A stretch of DNA of 64,000 nucleotides from Paraburkholderia kururiensis JCM 10599 = LMG 19447 (lineage in GTDB: Bacteria > Pseudomonadota > Gammaproteobacteria > Burkholderiales > Burkholderiaceae): assembly GCF_003986935.1 (NCBI RefSeq), contig NZ_RJZE01000019.1:62001-126000 (forward strand). Direction: 5' to 3'. The first letter of the stretch is position 1; each line of letters opens with the position of its first letter. Below are positions 27,304 to 35,832 of this stretch, in pieces. Position numbers and translations under genes: made by a program. A model generated the notes under the pieces. The model was not told where the DNA came from. It did no database searches and saw only the letters and a program-made list of their open reading frames with translations.

Positions 27304-28032
27304 TTACCCGTGGTACAGATGATGTTGAAGAATATAGGTCCAGACTTCGGCGGGCACGAGGCTCGCCTCCGGCATGGCCGCTGTGCCGCCGGCGTCCGCG
27401 TGCTGGGCGAGGTGTTCGCGCAGGTGCTTGCGGATGTCGGTGGCCGATACGTCGAACGCGAGCGCCGCGTCGATCAGCAGATGGCCGTGCGGCGTGGCAC
27501 GCAGCGTGGCCGCATCGGCCTTGCGCATCGCGATTTCGGCCGCAACGGCCGGTGCCGCGGACGCCGGTTCGAAGCCGGGCCGCGTCTCCGCGCAGACGTG
27601 CGCGTAGTCGAAAAGACGCCGCCAGTCGTGCCAGGAGTCCAGATGCACGAGCTGGTCCGCGCCGATCAGCAGCGAAAGCGAGGCCGGCGTCCCGGACGCC
27701 CCGATTTGCTTTGCTTCGCGCGCGCGCCAGCGTTCGAGCGTGTCCACCGTGTAGGTGGGGCCGCCGTGATCGATCTCGTCGGTGGCCACCGTCACCGTGA
27801 CGCCGGGCAGCACAAGCGAGCCGGCCGCGGCGCGCGTCATCGCAAGGCGATGTTCGGCCGCCGACACGTCCGCCTTCTGCCACGGCTGTCCCGCCGGCAG
27901 CAGCACCACTTCCGTGAGTTGCAGCAGTTCGGCAAAGCGCCTCGCAAGCGCAAGATGCCCGTTGTGAATCGGATCGAACGTGCCGCCCAGGAGGCCGACG
28001 CGCCGCGGCAGCGGCTGCTGCGTCACACCCAT
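27304..28032 (-). CDS. nadD: nicotinate-nucleotide adenylyltransferase NadD
   Basis: A 242-residue enzyme that forms nicotinic acid adenine dinucleotide from NaMN and ATP in NAD synthesis. The nucleotidyltransferase signature GGTFDPIHNGH is at residues 16-26 and SATDIRKHLREH, the ISSTxIR-type motif, lies near the C-terminus. The start at 28032 overlaps the end of hemF by ten bases, which suggests coupling. A loop around 160-200 is Ala-rich. Confidence 0.95.
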   Translation of the reverse strand: MGVTQQPLPRRVGLLGGTFDPIHNGHLALARRFAELLQLTEVVLLPAGQPWQKADVSAAEHRLAMTRAAAGSLVLPGVTVTVATDEIDHGGPTYTVDTLERWRAREAKQIGASGTPASLSLLIGADQLVHLDSWHDWRRLFDYAHVCAETRPGFEPASAAPAVAAEIAMRKADAATLRATPHGHLLIDAALAFDVSATDIRKHLREHLAQHADAGGTAAMPEASLVPAEVWTYILQHHLYHG

Positions 28033-28946
28033 TCGCGGGGCACCAGGAAGTCGGTGTAAAGGCGCGCTTCCGGCGTGCCCGGCTGCGGCTTCCAGTCGTA
28101 GCGCCAACTGGCGACAGGCGGCATCGACATCAGGATCGACTCCGTGCGTCCGCCGCTTTGCAGGCCGAACAGCGTGCCGCGGTCGAACACGAGGTTGAAC
28201 TCGACGTAGCGGCCGCGCCGGTACGCCTGGAAGGCCCGCTCGGCTTCGCCGAAGGGCAGCGCGCGGCGTTTCTCGATGATCGGCACGTAGGCTTTCAGGA
28301 ATGCCTCGCCCACGCTTTTCAGCATGGCGAACGAGCGCTCGAAACCGCCTTCGGCGTAATCGTCGAAGAAGATGCCGCCAATGCCGCGCGGCTCGTTGCG
28401 ATGCTTGAGGAAGAAGTACTCGTCGCACCAGCGCTTGAAGCGCGGGTAAAGATCTTCGCCGTGGGGCGCGAGCGCGTCGCGGCACACGCGGTGGAAGTGC
28501 GCGGCGTCTTCCTCGAAGCCGTAGTAGGGCGTGAGGTCCATGCCGCCGCCGAACCAGAACACCGGCGCTTCGCCAGCCTTCGTTGCGATCAGCATGCGCA
28601 CGTTCATGTGCACGGTGGGGCAGTACGGATTGTGCGGGTGCAGCACGAGCGAGACGCCCATCGCCTCGAAGCCGCGCCCGGCCAGCTGCGGACGCGCAGC
28701 GCTTGCCGACGGTGGTAGCGCGTCGCCCGCGACGTCGGAAAAGCCGATGCCGCCGCGCTCGAAGAAATCGCCGCCTTCGAGAATGCGCGTGCGGCCGCCG
28801 CCGCGCAGGCGTTCGCCGGGCGGGCGCTGCCAGTCGTCGGTGGCGAACGGCTTGCCGTCGAAGGCGCCGAGCGTGTCGGCAATCTGCGTCTGCAGTCCTT
28901 GCAGCCAGGTGCTGACGGCCGCGCTGTCTTGAGTCGAGTCGGTCAT
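28023..28946 (-). CDS. hemF: oxygen-dependent coproporphyrinogen III oxidase HemF
   Basis: A 307-residue cytoplasmic enzyme that converts coproporphyrinogen III to protoporphyrinogen IX with oxygen in heme synthesis. Conserved stretches are GGGDFFERGGIGFSDV-like at 50-75, HPHNPYCPTVHMN, WFGGGMDLTPYYGFEEDA, FFDDYAEGG and the C-terminal ESILMSMPP. ATG 28946 gives the usual length; a longer frame to 29249 is not supported. Its end overlaps nadD. Confidence 0.96.
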   Translation of the reverse strand: MTDSTQDSAAVSTWLQGLQTQIADTLGAFDGKPFATDDWQRPPGERLRGGGRTRILEGGDFFERGGIGFSDVAGDALPPSASAARPQLAGRGFEAMGVSLVLHPHNPYCPTVHMNVRMLIATKAGEAPVFWFGGGMDLTPYYGFEEDAAHFHRVCRDALAPHGEDLYPRFKRWCDEYFFLKHRNEPRGIGGIFFDDYAEGGFERSFAMLKSVGEAFLKAYVPIIEKRRALPFGEAERAFQAYRRGRYVEFNLVFDRGTLFGLQSGGRTESILMSMPPVASWRYDWKPQPGTPEARLYTDFLVPREWV

Positions 28947-29364
28947 CGGTATTGAGGGGCGGCGCGCTGCGGCTACCGCGAAGTGGCTCTGTGAGGGTTC
29001 GGGCCGTGCCCGCTCTGTGTAGGGCGCCCGATAGCGGGAGTGTAGCGCCATCGCCGCCTGGTGGCTGGTGCGGTAAGGCTCGTCTGCGCGGCCGGTACGT
29101 GGCGCCTTGCGGATGCGTCGAGCCACGTGTCCTTCTGTTTCAGCCGATGAATGGCCCCGGCGCCGGGTGCAATGTTCCGCGATGTTCTGCAATGTCGGGC
29201 GATGCCGCGCCATACCTTGCGATGCCGCGCGACCTCGCAGCGTGCTCACGCGGGATGCCGCGACGTTCCGGCCGCACGTGGCTCGCCGTCAGGCCACAGG
29301 CGGCAGCTTACGCAGCGGCGGGTCACATCGCCCGTGCCCGCGCTCTCCGCCCGCCTGTGCCGCC
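28947..29364. other. 418-base gap between purD and hemF holding a 10-bp repeat
   Basis: No convincing gene. The region includes seven in-phase 10-base units at 29169-29238 and otherwise GC-rich spacer. A hemF promoter should lie here, but no convincing -10/-35 pair was found. Confidence 0.5.
29169..29238. repeat. 10-bp tandem repeat, seven degenerate copies
   Basis: Units gcaatgttcc, gcgatgttct, gcaatgtcgg, gcgatgccgc, gccatacctt, gcgatgccgc and gcgacctcgc run in exact 10-base phase, one DNA helical turn each, 220 bases upstream of hemF and 127 bases past the purD stop. Confidence 0.85.
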
Positions 29365-30642
29365 TCACCCGTGCTTGCGATTTACCGCGCGATACCCGAT
29401 GTCGCGGCGGTACTGCATGCCGTCGAACGAGATCTGGTTGATCGTCTCGTAGGCGACCGACTGCGCGCTGCGCACCGAGTCCGCGAGTCCCACCACGCAC
29501 AGCACGCGGCCGCCCGAAGTGACCAGCTTGCCGTCGACGATCGACGTGCCCGCATGGAACGTGACGGAATTTTCCGTCTCGGCCGGAATGCCGTTGATGC
29601 GATCGCCCTTGCGCGGCGTGTCCGGATAGTTGTGCGCCGCGAGCACCACGCCGAGCGCCGTGCGGCGGTCCCACTCGAGTTCGACGGTATCGAGCGTGCC
29701 GGCGATGGCGTGCTCCACCACCTTCGAGAAGTCGCCCTTGAGACGCGCCATGATGGGCTGCGTTTCCGGGTCGCCCATGCGGCAGTTGAATTCGAGCGTT
29801 TTCGGGTTGCCTTGCGCGTCGATCATGAGGCCCGCGTAGAGGAAGCCCGTGTAGCGGATGCCTTCCTTTTCCATGCCGCGCACGGTGGGCAGGATGATCT
29901 CGCGCATCACACGCGCATGCAGTTGCGGCGTGACGATGGGCGCGGGCGAGTAGGCGCCCATGCCGCCCGTGTTCGGGCCTTCGTCGTTGTCGAGCAGGCG
30001 CTTGTGGTCCTGGCTGGAGGCGAGCGGCAGCACGTGCTTGCCGTCCACCATCACGATGAAGCTGGCTTCCTCGCCCGCGAGGAATTCTTCGATCACGACT
30101 CGCGCGCCCGCGTCGCCCAGCTTGTTGTCGGCGAGCATCATGTCGATGGCCGCGTGTGCTTCGTCGGCGCTCATGGCCACCACGACGCCCTTGCCCGCGG
30201 CGAGCCCGTCTGCCTTGATGACGATGGGCGCGCCTTTGGCGTCGATGTACGCGTGGGCGGCGGCGGCATCCGAGAAGGTCTCGTATTCGGCGGTGGGAAT
30301 GGCGTGGCGCTTCATGAACGCCTTGGCGAAGTCCTTCGAGCTTTCCAGCTGGGCGGCTTCCTTCGTGGGGCCGAACACTTTCAGGCCGCGCGAGCGAAAC
30401 AGATTGACGATGCCCGCGGCGAGCGGCGCTTCCGGCCCCACCACGGTGAAGGCGACCTGCTCTTTCTCGACGAAATCGGCCAGCGCGTCCGGCGCCGTGA
30501 TGTCGACGTTGGCGAGCCGCGCGTCCTGCGCGGTGCCGCCGTTGCCGGGCGCGACGTAGACGAGCTGCACGCGCGGCGATTGCGCAAGCTTCCATGCGAG
30601 GGCATGTTCGCGGCCGCCAGAACCGACGACGAGTAACTTCAT
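29365..30642 (-). CDS. purD: phosphoribosylamine-glycine ligase PurD
   Basis: Cytoplasmic ATP-grasp enzyme of 425 residues making GAR from phosphoribosylamine and glycine, which supplies the substrate of PurT, also in this window. It starts MKLLVVGSGGREHALAWKL, the PurD signature. Further family motifs are VVGPEAPLAAG, the ATP-grasp IVIKADGLAAGKGV and the GPNTGGMGAYSPAP region. A GGGGA ribosome site precedes ATG 30642. Length is normal. Confidence 0.97.
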   Translation of the reverse strand: MKLLVVGSGGREHALAWKLAQSPRVQLVYVAPGNGGTAQDARLANVDITAPDALADFVEKEQVAFTVVGPEAPLAAGIVNLFRSRGLKVFGPTKEAAQLESSKDFAKAFMKRHAIPTAEYETFSDAAAAHAYIDAKGAPIVIKADGLAAGKGVVVAMSADEAHAAIDMMLADNKLGDAGARVVIEEFLAGEEASFIVMVDGKHVLPLASSQDHKRLLDNDEGPNTGGMGAYSPAPIVTPQLHARVMREIILPTVRGMEKEGIRYTGFLYAGLMIDAQGNPKTLEFNCRMGDPETQPIMARLKGDFSKVVEHAIAGTLDTVELEWDRRTALGVVLAAHNYPDTPRKGDRINGIPAETENSVTFHAGTSIVDGKLVTSGGRVLCVVGLADSVRSAQSVAYETINQISFDGMQYRRDIGYRAVNRKHG

Positions 30643-30867
30643 TTGAATCCCCGAAGACTGAAAAACCGTGACGGCCGATGCCAGCGCATCAGCCGTGATA
30701 TCCGCAAGGTTCGCACGGGGCGAACGTCAGGCCTGTGACACGAAAGGCGCGCGGCGAACGACGACGCATAACACAGGCACGTGGGGCGGACATGGCATAC
30801 GTCGCAGGCGAGATTGCCGCGCCTTTATGCCTTGTCCTTGCGCGTGGCCCGTGGCGCGTCGTGGCCC

Positions 30868-31596
30868 TTACGCCTCGTCGATCACCGCGTTGGTGTACAC
30901 CTGCTGCACGTCGTCGAGATTCTCGAGCGCGTCGAGCAGCTTCTGCATCTTCACCGCGTCTTCGCCGGTGAATTCGACTTCCGTCTGAGGCTTCATGGTC
31001 ACCTCGGCGTCCTCCGCCTTGAAGCCCGCGGCTTCGAGCGCGGACTTCACCTTCGGGAAGTCGTTGGGCGGGCAGATCACTTCGACGCTGCCGTCGTCGT
31101 TGGTCACGACGTCGTCGGCGCCCGCTTCGAGCGCGGCGTCCATGAGCTTGTCTTCGGGCGTGCCCGGCGCGAACAGGAACTGGCCGACGTGATCGAACAT
31201 GAACGACACCGAGCCGTCCGTGCCCATGTTGCCGCCGAACTTCGAGAACGCGTGGCGCACTTCGGCCACGGTACGCGTGCGGTTGTCGGTCATCGTGTCC
31301 ACGATGATCGCCGCGCCGCCGATGCCGTAGCCCTCGTAGCGGATTTCCTCGTAGGTGGCGCCGTCCACGCCGCCCACGCCGCGCTGGATCGCGCGGTTGA
31401 TGTTGTCCTTGGGCATGTTGGCGTCGGTCGCCTTGTCCACGGCGAGCCGCAGGCGCGGGTTGGTGTCGATGTCACCGCCGCCGAGGCGCGCCGCCACCTG
31501 AATTTCCTTGATGAGCCGCGTCCAGACCTTGCCGCGCTTGGCGTCCGCTGCTGCTTTTTTATGCTTGATGTTGGCCCATTTCGAATGACCCGCCAT
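30868..31596 (-). CDS. YebC/PmpR family protein (TACO1-like)
   Basis: A 242-residue YebC family protein. It begins MAGHSKWANIKHKKAAADAK, the family hallmark, and has MPKDNINRAIQRG and the late GADDV segment. YebC members were described as DNA-binding regulators (PmpR) and more recently as translation factors that relieve stalling on proline-rich stretches. The start at 31596 has GGAGAAAGG upstream; the extension to 31641 is unsupported. purD follows 225 bases downstream. Confidence 0.95.
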   Translation of the reverse strand: MAGHSKWANIKHKKAAADAKRGKVWTRLIKEIQVAARLGGGDIDTNPRLRLAVDKATDANMPKDNINRAIQRGVGGVDGATYEEIRYEGYGIGGAAIIVDTMTDNRTRTVAEVRHAFSKFGGNMGTDGSVSFMFDHVGQFLFAPGTPEDKLMDAALEAGADDVVTNDDGSVEVICPPNDFPKVKSALEAAGFKAEDAEVTMKPQTEVEFTGEDAVKMQKLLDALENLDDVQQVYTNAVIDEA

Positions 31597-32130
31597 ACCT
31601 TTCTCCGTGGCGCTCGCCGGCAAGGCGCGCGCATTGTGCAATTGTCTTTGCGTCGTTGCGATTTCGGGCGCGGCCGGCAGCCGTAGGGCACTGGCCTTGC
31701 GCGCCTCGATGTCTGTTCGTGCGTTCGCGTGATCGCGCCGTCGTGCGGGGGCGTGGCCGCTTGGCCTTCGTGTCCGTCGTGTTGTTACGCGCCGCCCGGC
31801 GGGAAAGAAGCCGACCGGTCAGGCGACCCGTCTGCCCGCCGTTAGTTTGCCGCCGTTAGTCCGCCGCCGTTAATGCGTTCTTGGCCGCCCACCAGCCCGC
31901 TGAAGCGAACATCGATTTTACCACGCCGGGGCGGGCCGACAGCCGCCGTCCGGTGGCCTGAGCGGACGCGGGAAGGACAGAAGAGCGGCCGGATGGCGGG
32001 GGTGTGGGCCTTGAATGGCGGGGTGGTCCGCCCGATCAGGGCAACGCGGGCGGGATAGTTTGCGGACCCGGGAGGGCCGCTGCACCCTGCGGCGACCCCG
32101 GCGCACGCGAACGTCGGGGCCGTCGTTCTT
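31597..32130. other. 534-base intergenic region between upp and yebC
   Basis: No gene is supported; the short frames here lack ribosome sites and family character. It holds a 14-bp tandem repeat (31835-31876) and a leftward TAAAAT at 31915-31920 that could be a -10 for yebC with a leader of about 310 bases. Confidence 0.45.
31835..31876. repeat. 14-bp tandem repeat, three copies
   Basis: Units cccgccgttagttt, gccgccgttagtcc and gccgccgttaatgc are in exact phase. The array lies between upp and yebC. Confidence 0.85.
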
Positions 32131-32781
32131 TCAGTTCTTCGTACCGAACAACCGGTCACCCGCGTCGCCGAGACCCGGCACGATGTAGGCATGCTCGTTC
32201 AGATGCGAGTCGAGCGACGCCACGTACAGCTTCACGTCCGGATGCGCTTTCTGGAACACCTCGACGCCCTCGGGCGCCGCGACGAGCGCGAGGAACAGAA
32301 TGTTCTCGCCGGCCACGTTGCGGCGCTTGAGCACGTCCACGGCGTGCACCGCCGAGTAGCCCGTGGCGACCATCGGGTCGCACAGGATGAAGATGCGGTC
32401 TTCCAGGTCGGGTAGCCGCACGAGGTATTCGACGGGGCGGTGCGCGTCGTCGCGATAGACGCCGATATGGCCCACCCGCGCCGACGGAATCAGCTCCAGC
32501 AGCCCGTCCGACATCCCGACGCCCGCGCGCAGCACCGGCACGATGGCGAGCTTCTTGCCCGCGATCACCGGCGCGTCGATCTCGACGAGCGGCGTCTGCA
32601 CGCGCCGCGTGGTGACGGGCAGGTTGCGCGTGATCTCGTAGCCCATCAGCAGCGTGATTTCGCGCAGCAGTTCGCGGAACGTGCGGGTGGACGTGTCCTT
32701 GTCGCGCATGTGCGTGAGCTTGTGCTGGATCAACGGGTGATCGAGGATAAAAAGGTTCGGAAAGCGGCTGTCCTGTTTCAT
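32131..32781 (-). CDS. upp: uracil phosphoribosyltransferase Upp
   Basis: A 216-residue pyrimidine salvage enzyme that forms UMP from uracil and PRPP. The PRPP-binding motif ILCDPMVATGYSAVHAV is near residue 130, and the uracil-binding C-terminal IVPGLGDAGDRLFGT is intact. The start at 32781 begins MKQDSRFPNLFILDHPL as in homologs; seven further in-frame codons upstream are not supported. Transcribed leftward as yebC. Confidence 0.96.
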   Translation of the reverse strand: MKQDSRFPNLFILDHPLIQHKLTHMRDKDTSTRTFRELLREITLLMGYEITRNLPVTTRRVQTPLVEIDAPVIAGKKLAIVPVLRAGVGMSDGLLELIPSARVGHIGVYRDDAHRPVEYLVRLPDLEDRIFILCDPMVATGYSAVHAVDVLKRRNVAGENILFLALVAAPEGVEVFQKAHPDVKLYVASLDSHLNEHAYIVPGLGDAGDRLFGTKN

Positions 32782-33072
32782 GACGAAGGCACAAGGCGGC
32801 AAGGGGAAATCGGCCGGGCCGGCAGGGCGGGCTCAGCGCCCTGACCGCAGCCCGGTGAAAAGACGCGCCGCGGTCCGGCAAGGGTCCGGCAGGCGCGCCA
32901 CGGCTGCAAGTTTACCGACAAAGCGTGCGGTGGCGATATGGACGGATGCCGCGGCCAACGGCGCCGCGCCGATTCTTCTAGAATCGGCTACTCGGCACCC
33001 ACCCACGGCACCCCGCCGCACCCCGCGGGCGAAGCGGCCGGCCGGCAAGCACACCAAAGAGGATACATACCG

Positions 33073-33852
33073 ATGGACATGGGCATCGCAGGACGCACCG
33101 CGCTCGTCTGCGCGGCGAGCAAGGGACTCGGGCGCGGCTGCGCAGAAGCGCTGGCCGCCGAAGGCGTGAATCTCACCATCGTCGCGCGCACGCAGGAGAC
33201 GCTCGACGCCACGGCGGCCCAGATTCGCGCGAAGACCGGTGTCGAGGTGAACGCGGTCGCCTGCGACATCACCACGCCCGAAGGCCGCGCGGCGGCGCTC
33301 GCCGCGTGCCCGCGCCCGGACATCCTCGTCAACAACGCGGGCGGCCCGCCGCCGGGCGACTTCCGCCAGTTCAGCCACGACGACTGGATCCGCGCGCTCG
33401 AAGCCAACATGCTCACGCCGATCGAGCTGATTCGCGCCACCGTGGACGCCATGATCGAGCGCGGGTTCGGCCGCATCGTGAACATTACGAGTTCGTCGGT
33501 GAAAGCGCCCATCGACGTGCTGGGGCTCTCCAACGGCGCCCGCTCGGGCCTGACGGGCTTCGTGGCGGGCGTGGCGCGCAAGGTCGCTCCGCACGGCGTG
33601 ACGATCAACAACCTGCTGCCGGGCCTCTTCGATACCGACCGCATCGTCAGCACGATGGCGGCGCAGGCGAAGGCCGCCAACGTTTCGATCGACGAAGCCC
33701 GCAAGCACCGCATGGCATCGATTCCGGCGGGCCGCTTCGGTCAGCCCGACGAGTTCGGCCGCGCCTGCGCTTTCCTCTGCAGCGTGCACGCGGGCTACAT
33801 CACGGGGCAAAATCTGCTGATCGACGGCGGGGCTTATCCGGGTACCTTTTGA
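33073..33852 (+). CDS. atypical short-chain dehydrogenase/reductase
   Basis: A 259-residue SDR-fold protein. The cofactor loop appears as CAASKGLGRGCA (14-25) and the NNAG motif as LVNNAGG (86-91). The serine of the catalytic set is present (NITSSS, 138-142), but where YxxxK should be (about 152-157) the sequence reads LSNGAR, so the catalytic Tyr and Lys appear missing. I recall a 3-oxoacyl-ACP-reductase-like SDR subgroup with this deviation. Activity is therefore doubtful or unusual. AGAGGA precedes the ATG. mgsA follows 110 bases downstream in the same direction. Confidence 0.85.
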   Translation: MDMGIAGRTALVCAASKGLGRGCAEALAAEGVNLTIVARTQETLDATAAQIRAKTGVEVNAVACDITTPEGRAAALAACPRPDILVNNAGGPPPGDFRQFSHDDWIRALEANMLTPIELIRATVDAMIERGFGRIVNITSSSVKAPIDVLGLSNGARSGLTGFVAGVARKVAPHGVTINNLLPGLFDTDRIVSTMAAQAKAANVSIDEARKHRMASIPAGRFGQPDEFGRACAFLCSVHAGYITGQNLLIDGGAYPGTF

Positions 33853-33962
33853 CAGGTACCTTTGACGAGCGCCTTCTGTCGGCCGCCGCCCGCTCGCCAC
33901 GACCCGAACCGCCCACCTCATCCATCACATTCGACCAGATCAACCAAAGGGAGACCCACCTC

Positions 33963-34355
33963 ATGTCCACACGCGTCGCACTCATTGCGCACGACCACAA
34001 GAAAGACGACATCGTGAAGCTGGTCGGCGAGTATGCCGACACGCTGCGCCGCTGCCACCTCATCGCCACGGGCACCACGGGTTCACGCATCGCGACGGCG
34101 CACGGGCTCGAAGTGGAGCGCATGCTCTCGGGCCCGCACGGCGGCGACCTGCAGATCGGTGCGCAGCTGGCCGAGGGCAGGGTGGACATGGTGATCTTCC
34201 TGCGCGACCCCATGACGCCGCAGCCGCACGAACCGGACATCAACGCGCTCGTGCGCGCCTGCGACGTGCACAACGTGCCGTGCGCGACCAACATCTCGAC
34301 CGCGCGCATGATTCTCGACGTGCTGGCGCTGCGACTCGCCCAGGAAGGCGAGTGA
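33963..34355 (+). CDS. mgsA: methylglyoxal synthase MgsA
   Basis: A 130-residue enzyme turning dihydroxyacetone phosphate into methylglyoxal and phosphate, an overflow bypass of glycolysis. It has the HDHKKDDIV start, the phosphate-binding GTTGS, the SGPHGGDLQIG segment with the catalytic aspartate (Asp62) and FLRDPMTPQPHEPDI. GGGAG lies upstream of the ATG. It ends 96 bases before the quinone oxidoreductase gene, with a hairpin and tandem repeat between them. Confidence 0.96.
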   Translation: MSTRVALIAHDHKKDDIVKLVGEYADTLRRCHLIATGTTGSRIATAHGLEVERMLSGPHGGDLQIGAQLAEGRVDMVIFLRDPMTPQPHEPDINALVRACDVHNVPCATNISTARMILDVLALRLAQEGE

Positions 34356-34362
34356 CCTCAGC

Positions 34363-34425
34363 GGAAGGCGGATGAGGCCAATCCGCCTTCCCGCTTCGAA
34401 TGCGGCTTCGAATGCGGCTTCGAAT
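34363..34425. repeat. hairpin plus 12-bp tandem repeat after mgsA
   Basis: A perfect 11-bp stem (34363-34373 with 34381-34391, loop of 7) begins seven bases after the mgsA stop. It is followed at 34393-34425 by gcttcgaatgcg repeated 2.7 times without mismatch. No T-run, so termination is doubtful. Confidence 0.8.
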
Positions 34426-34451
34426 AACGACTGAACAGGAGACAGAACGAG

Positions 34452-35426
34452 ATGAGCAAGGCAATCCGATTCGAACGCACGGGCGGCCCGGAGGTGATGA
34501 AGTGGGTCGATGTGCCCGTGGGCGCCCCCGGCGAGGGCGAGATCCGCATCCGTCAGCACGCGGTCGGGCTCAACTACATCGACGTGTACTTCCGCAGCGG
34601 GCTCTATCCGCTGCCATTGCCCGGTGGGCTCGGCATGGAAGCGGCGGGCGAGGTCGCGGCCGTGGGGCCTGGCGTGACGAGTCTCGCCGTAGGCGACCGC
34701 GTGGCCTATGTCGCGCGCCCGCCCGGGGCCTATGCCGAAGAACGCGTGCTGGGCGCGGCGCAAGTCGTGAAGCTGCCGGACGCGCTCTCGTACGAACAGG
34801 CGGCCTCGGTGATGCTGCAGGGCCTCACGGCGCAGTACCTGCTGCGCCGCACATACAGGGTGAAGCCCGGCGACACGATCCTGATCCAGGCCGCCGCGGG
34901 CGGCGTGGGCCTGCTGGTGTGCCAGTGGGCCAAGGCGCTGGGCGCCACCGTGATCGGCACCGTGGGTTCGGACGACAAGGCCGCCATCGCGAAGGTGCAC
35001 GGCTGCGACTACCCGATTGTCTACACGCGCGAGAACTTCACGAAGCGCGTGCGCGAGATCACCAACGGCGCGGGCGTGCCCGTGGTCTACGACTCGATTG
35101 GCCGCGACACCTTCACCGGCTCGCTCGACTGCCTTGCGCCGCTCGGCCTCTTCGTGAGCTTCGGCAACGCGTCGGGGCCGCTGCCGCCCATCGACTCGTC
35201 CGAATTCGCGGGCCGCGGCTCGTTGTTCTTCACGCGCCCCACACTCTTCACGTACATGGCCAAACGCGCCGACTACGAAGCGATGTCGGCCGAACTGTTC
35301 GACGTGCTCGCCTCGGGCAAGGTGAAGACGAGCATCAACCAGCGTTATGCGCTTGCCGAGGTCGCCCGCGCGCATGAGGACCTCGAAGCGCGCAAGACGA
35401 CGGGCTCCACGGTGCTGATGCCCTGA
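34452..35426 (+). CDS. NADPH:quinone oxidoreductase (zinc-less MDR family)
   Basis: A 324-residue medium-chain reductase like E. coli QorA, reducing quinones or enones with NADPH. The GroES-like half holds NYIDVYFRSGLYPLPLPGGLGMEAAG; the Rossmann half has AAAGGVGLLVCQWAKALGA with the nucleotide loop. No zinc-ligand cysteines are seen. AGGAG lies about 11 bases before the ATG. A strong terminator follows. Confidence 0.92.
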   Translation: MSKAIRFERTGGPEVMKWVDVPVGAPGEGEIRIRQHAVGLNYIDVYFRSGLYPLPLPGGLGMEAAGEVAAVGPGVTSLAVGDRVAYVARPPGAYAEERVLGAAQVVKLPDALSYEQAASVMLQGLTAQYLLRRTYRVKPGDTILIQAAAGGVGLLVCQWAKALGATVIGTVGSDDKAAIAKVHGCDYPIVYTRENFTKRVREITNGAGVPVVYDSIGRDTFTGSLDCLAPLGLFVSFGNASGPLPPIDSSEFAGRGSLFFTRPTLFTYMAKRADYEAMSAELFDVLASGKVKTSINQRYALAEVARAHEDLEARKTTGSTVLMP

Positions 35427-35450
35427 GCGGCGCAAGCTTTCCTTTCCCGT

Positions 35451-35479
35451 AAAGGGCGGCAGACGTGCCGCCTTTTTTT
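35451..35479 (+). terminator. intrinsic terminator after the quinone oxidoreductase gene
   Basis: A stem of about 11 bp (aaagggcggca with the complementary tgccgcctttt) closes a 4-base loop and runs into seven Ts at 35473-35479. It isolates the upstream genes from kdp. Confidence 0.88.
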
Positions 35480-35526
35480 CGCGTTCCGGCCGCCCGACGA
35501 GCGCCGCGCACCCCGCGCATCCCGTG

Positions 35527-35577
35527 TTTACGCGCTTTTTACACCCGCGCCCCCCACCTTTAACCCGCCCTTTACAT
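35527..35577 (+). promoter_or_regulatory. probable KdpE operator and kdp promoter region
   Basis: tttacgcgctttttacaccc (35527-35546) resembles the T-rich KdpE site of the E. coli kdp promoter as I remember it (a TTTATAC-like half, then TTTTTACACCCCG). Two weaker copies of the second half follow: tttaacccgc (35559-35568) and tttacatcc (35571-35579). It lies about 60-100 bases before the first kdp start codon. The -10 is unclear (TAACGT at 35587-35592 is a candidate). Confidence 0.5.
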
Positions 35578-35629
35578 CCAACCGACTAACGTTGCATCCA
35601 TCCGTAATCCATCATCGGAGAACACAAAC

Positions 35630-35743
35630 ATGGATGCGCTGTACGTCGGGGGAATCGTGGCTTTCGCCGCGCTGACCTACGCCCTGATTGCCGGTTGCCA
35701 GAAGCTCACGCAATACCGGCGCGGCCAGGGGGCACGGTCATGA
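35630..35743 (+). CDS. 37-residue membrane peptide upstream of kdpF
   Basis: A short ORF with GGAGA nine bases before its ATG. One membrane helix (about residues 5-22, YVGGIVAFAALTYALIAG) is followed by a basic tail (QKLTQYRRGQGARS). Its stop overlaps the kdpF ATG as ATGA, the same coupling used between kdpF and kdpA, so it looks like a real first gene of the kdp operon. It is not KdpF itself, which follows. I recall similar short proteins ahead of kdp in other beta- and gammaproteobacteria without known function. Confidence 0.65.
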   Translation: MDALYVGGIVAFAALTYALIAGCQKLTQYRRGQGARS

Positions 35744-35832
35744 CCTGGATGCTTTGGCTCTCCGGAGCGGCCACGCTGTTGCTGTTCGCCTATCTCATCC
35801 ATGCGCTGCTGCGCGCGGAGGATCTGGAATGA
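35740..35832 (+). CDS. kdpF: K(+)-transporting ATPase subunit KdpF
   Basis: A 30-residue single-helix peptide (LWLSGAATLLLFAYLIHALLRAEDLE region) that stabilises the KdpABC complex in the inner membrane. The central hydrophobic helix and the Y-L-x-x-A-L-x-x-A/P-E end match KdpF from other bacteria. It overlaps the 37-residue peptide gene and kdpA by ATGA at both ends. Confidence 0.85.
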   Translation: MTWMLWLSGAATLLLFAYLIHALLRAEDLE

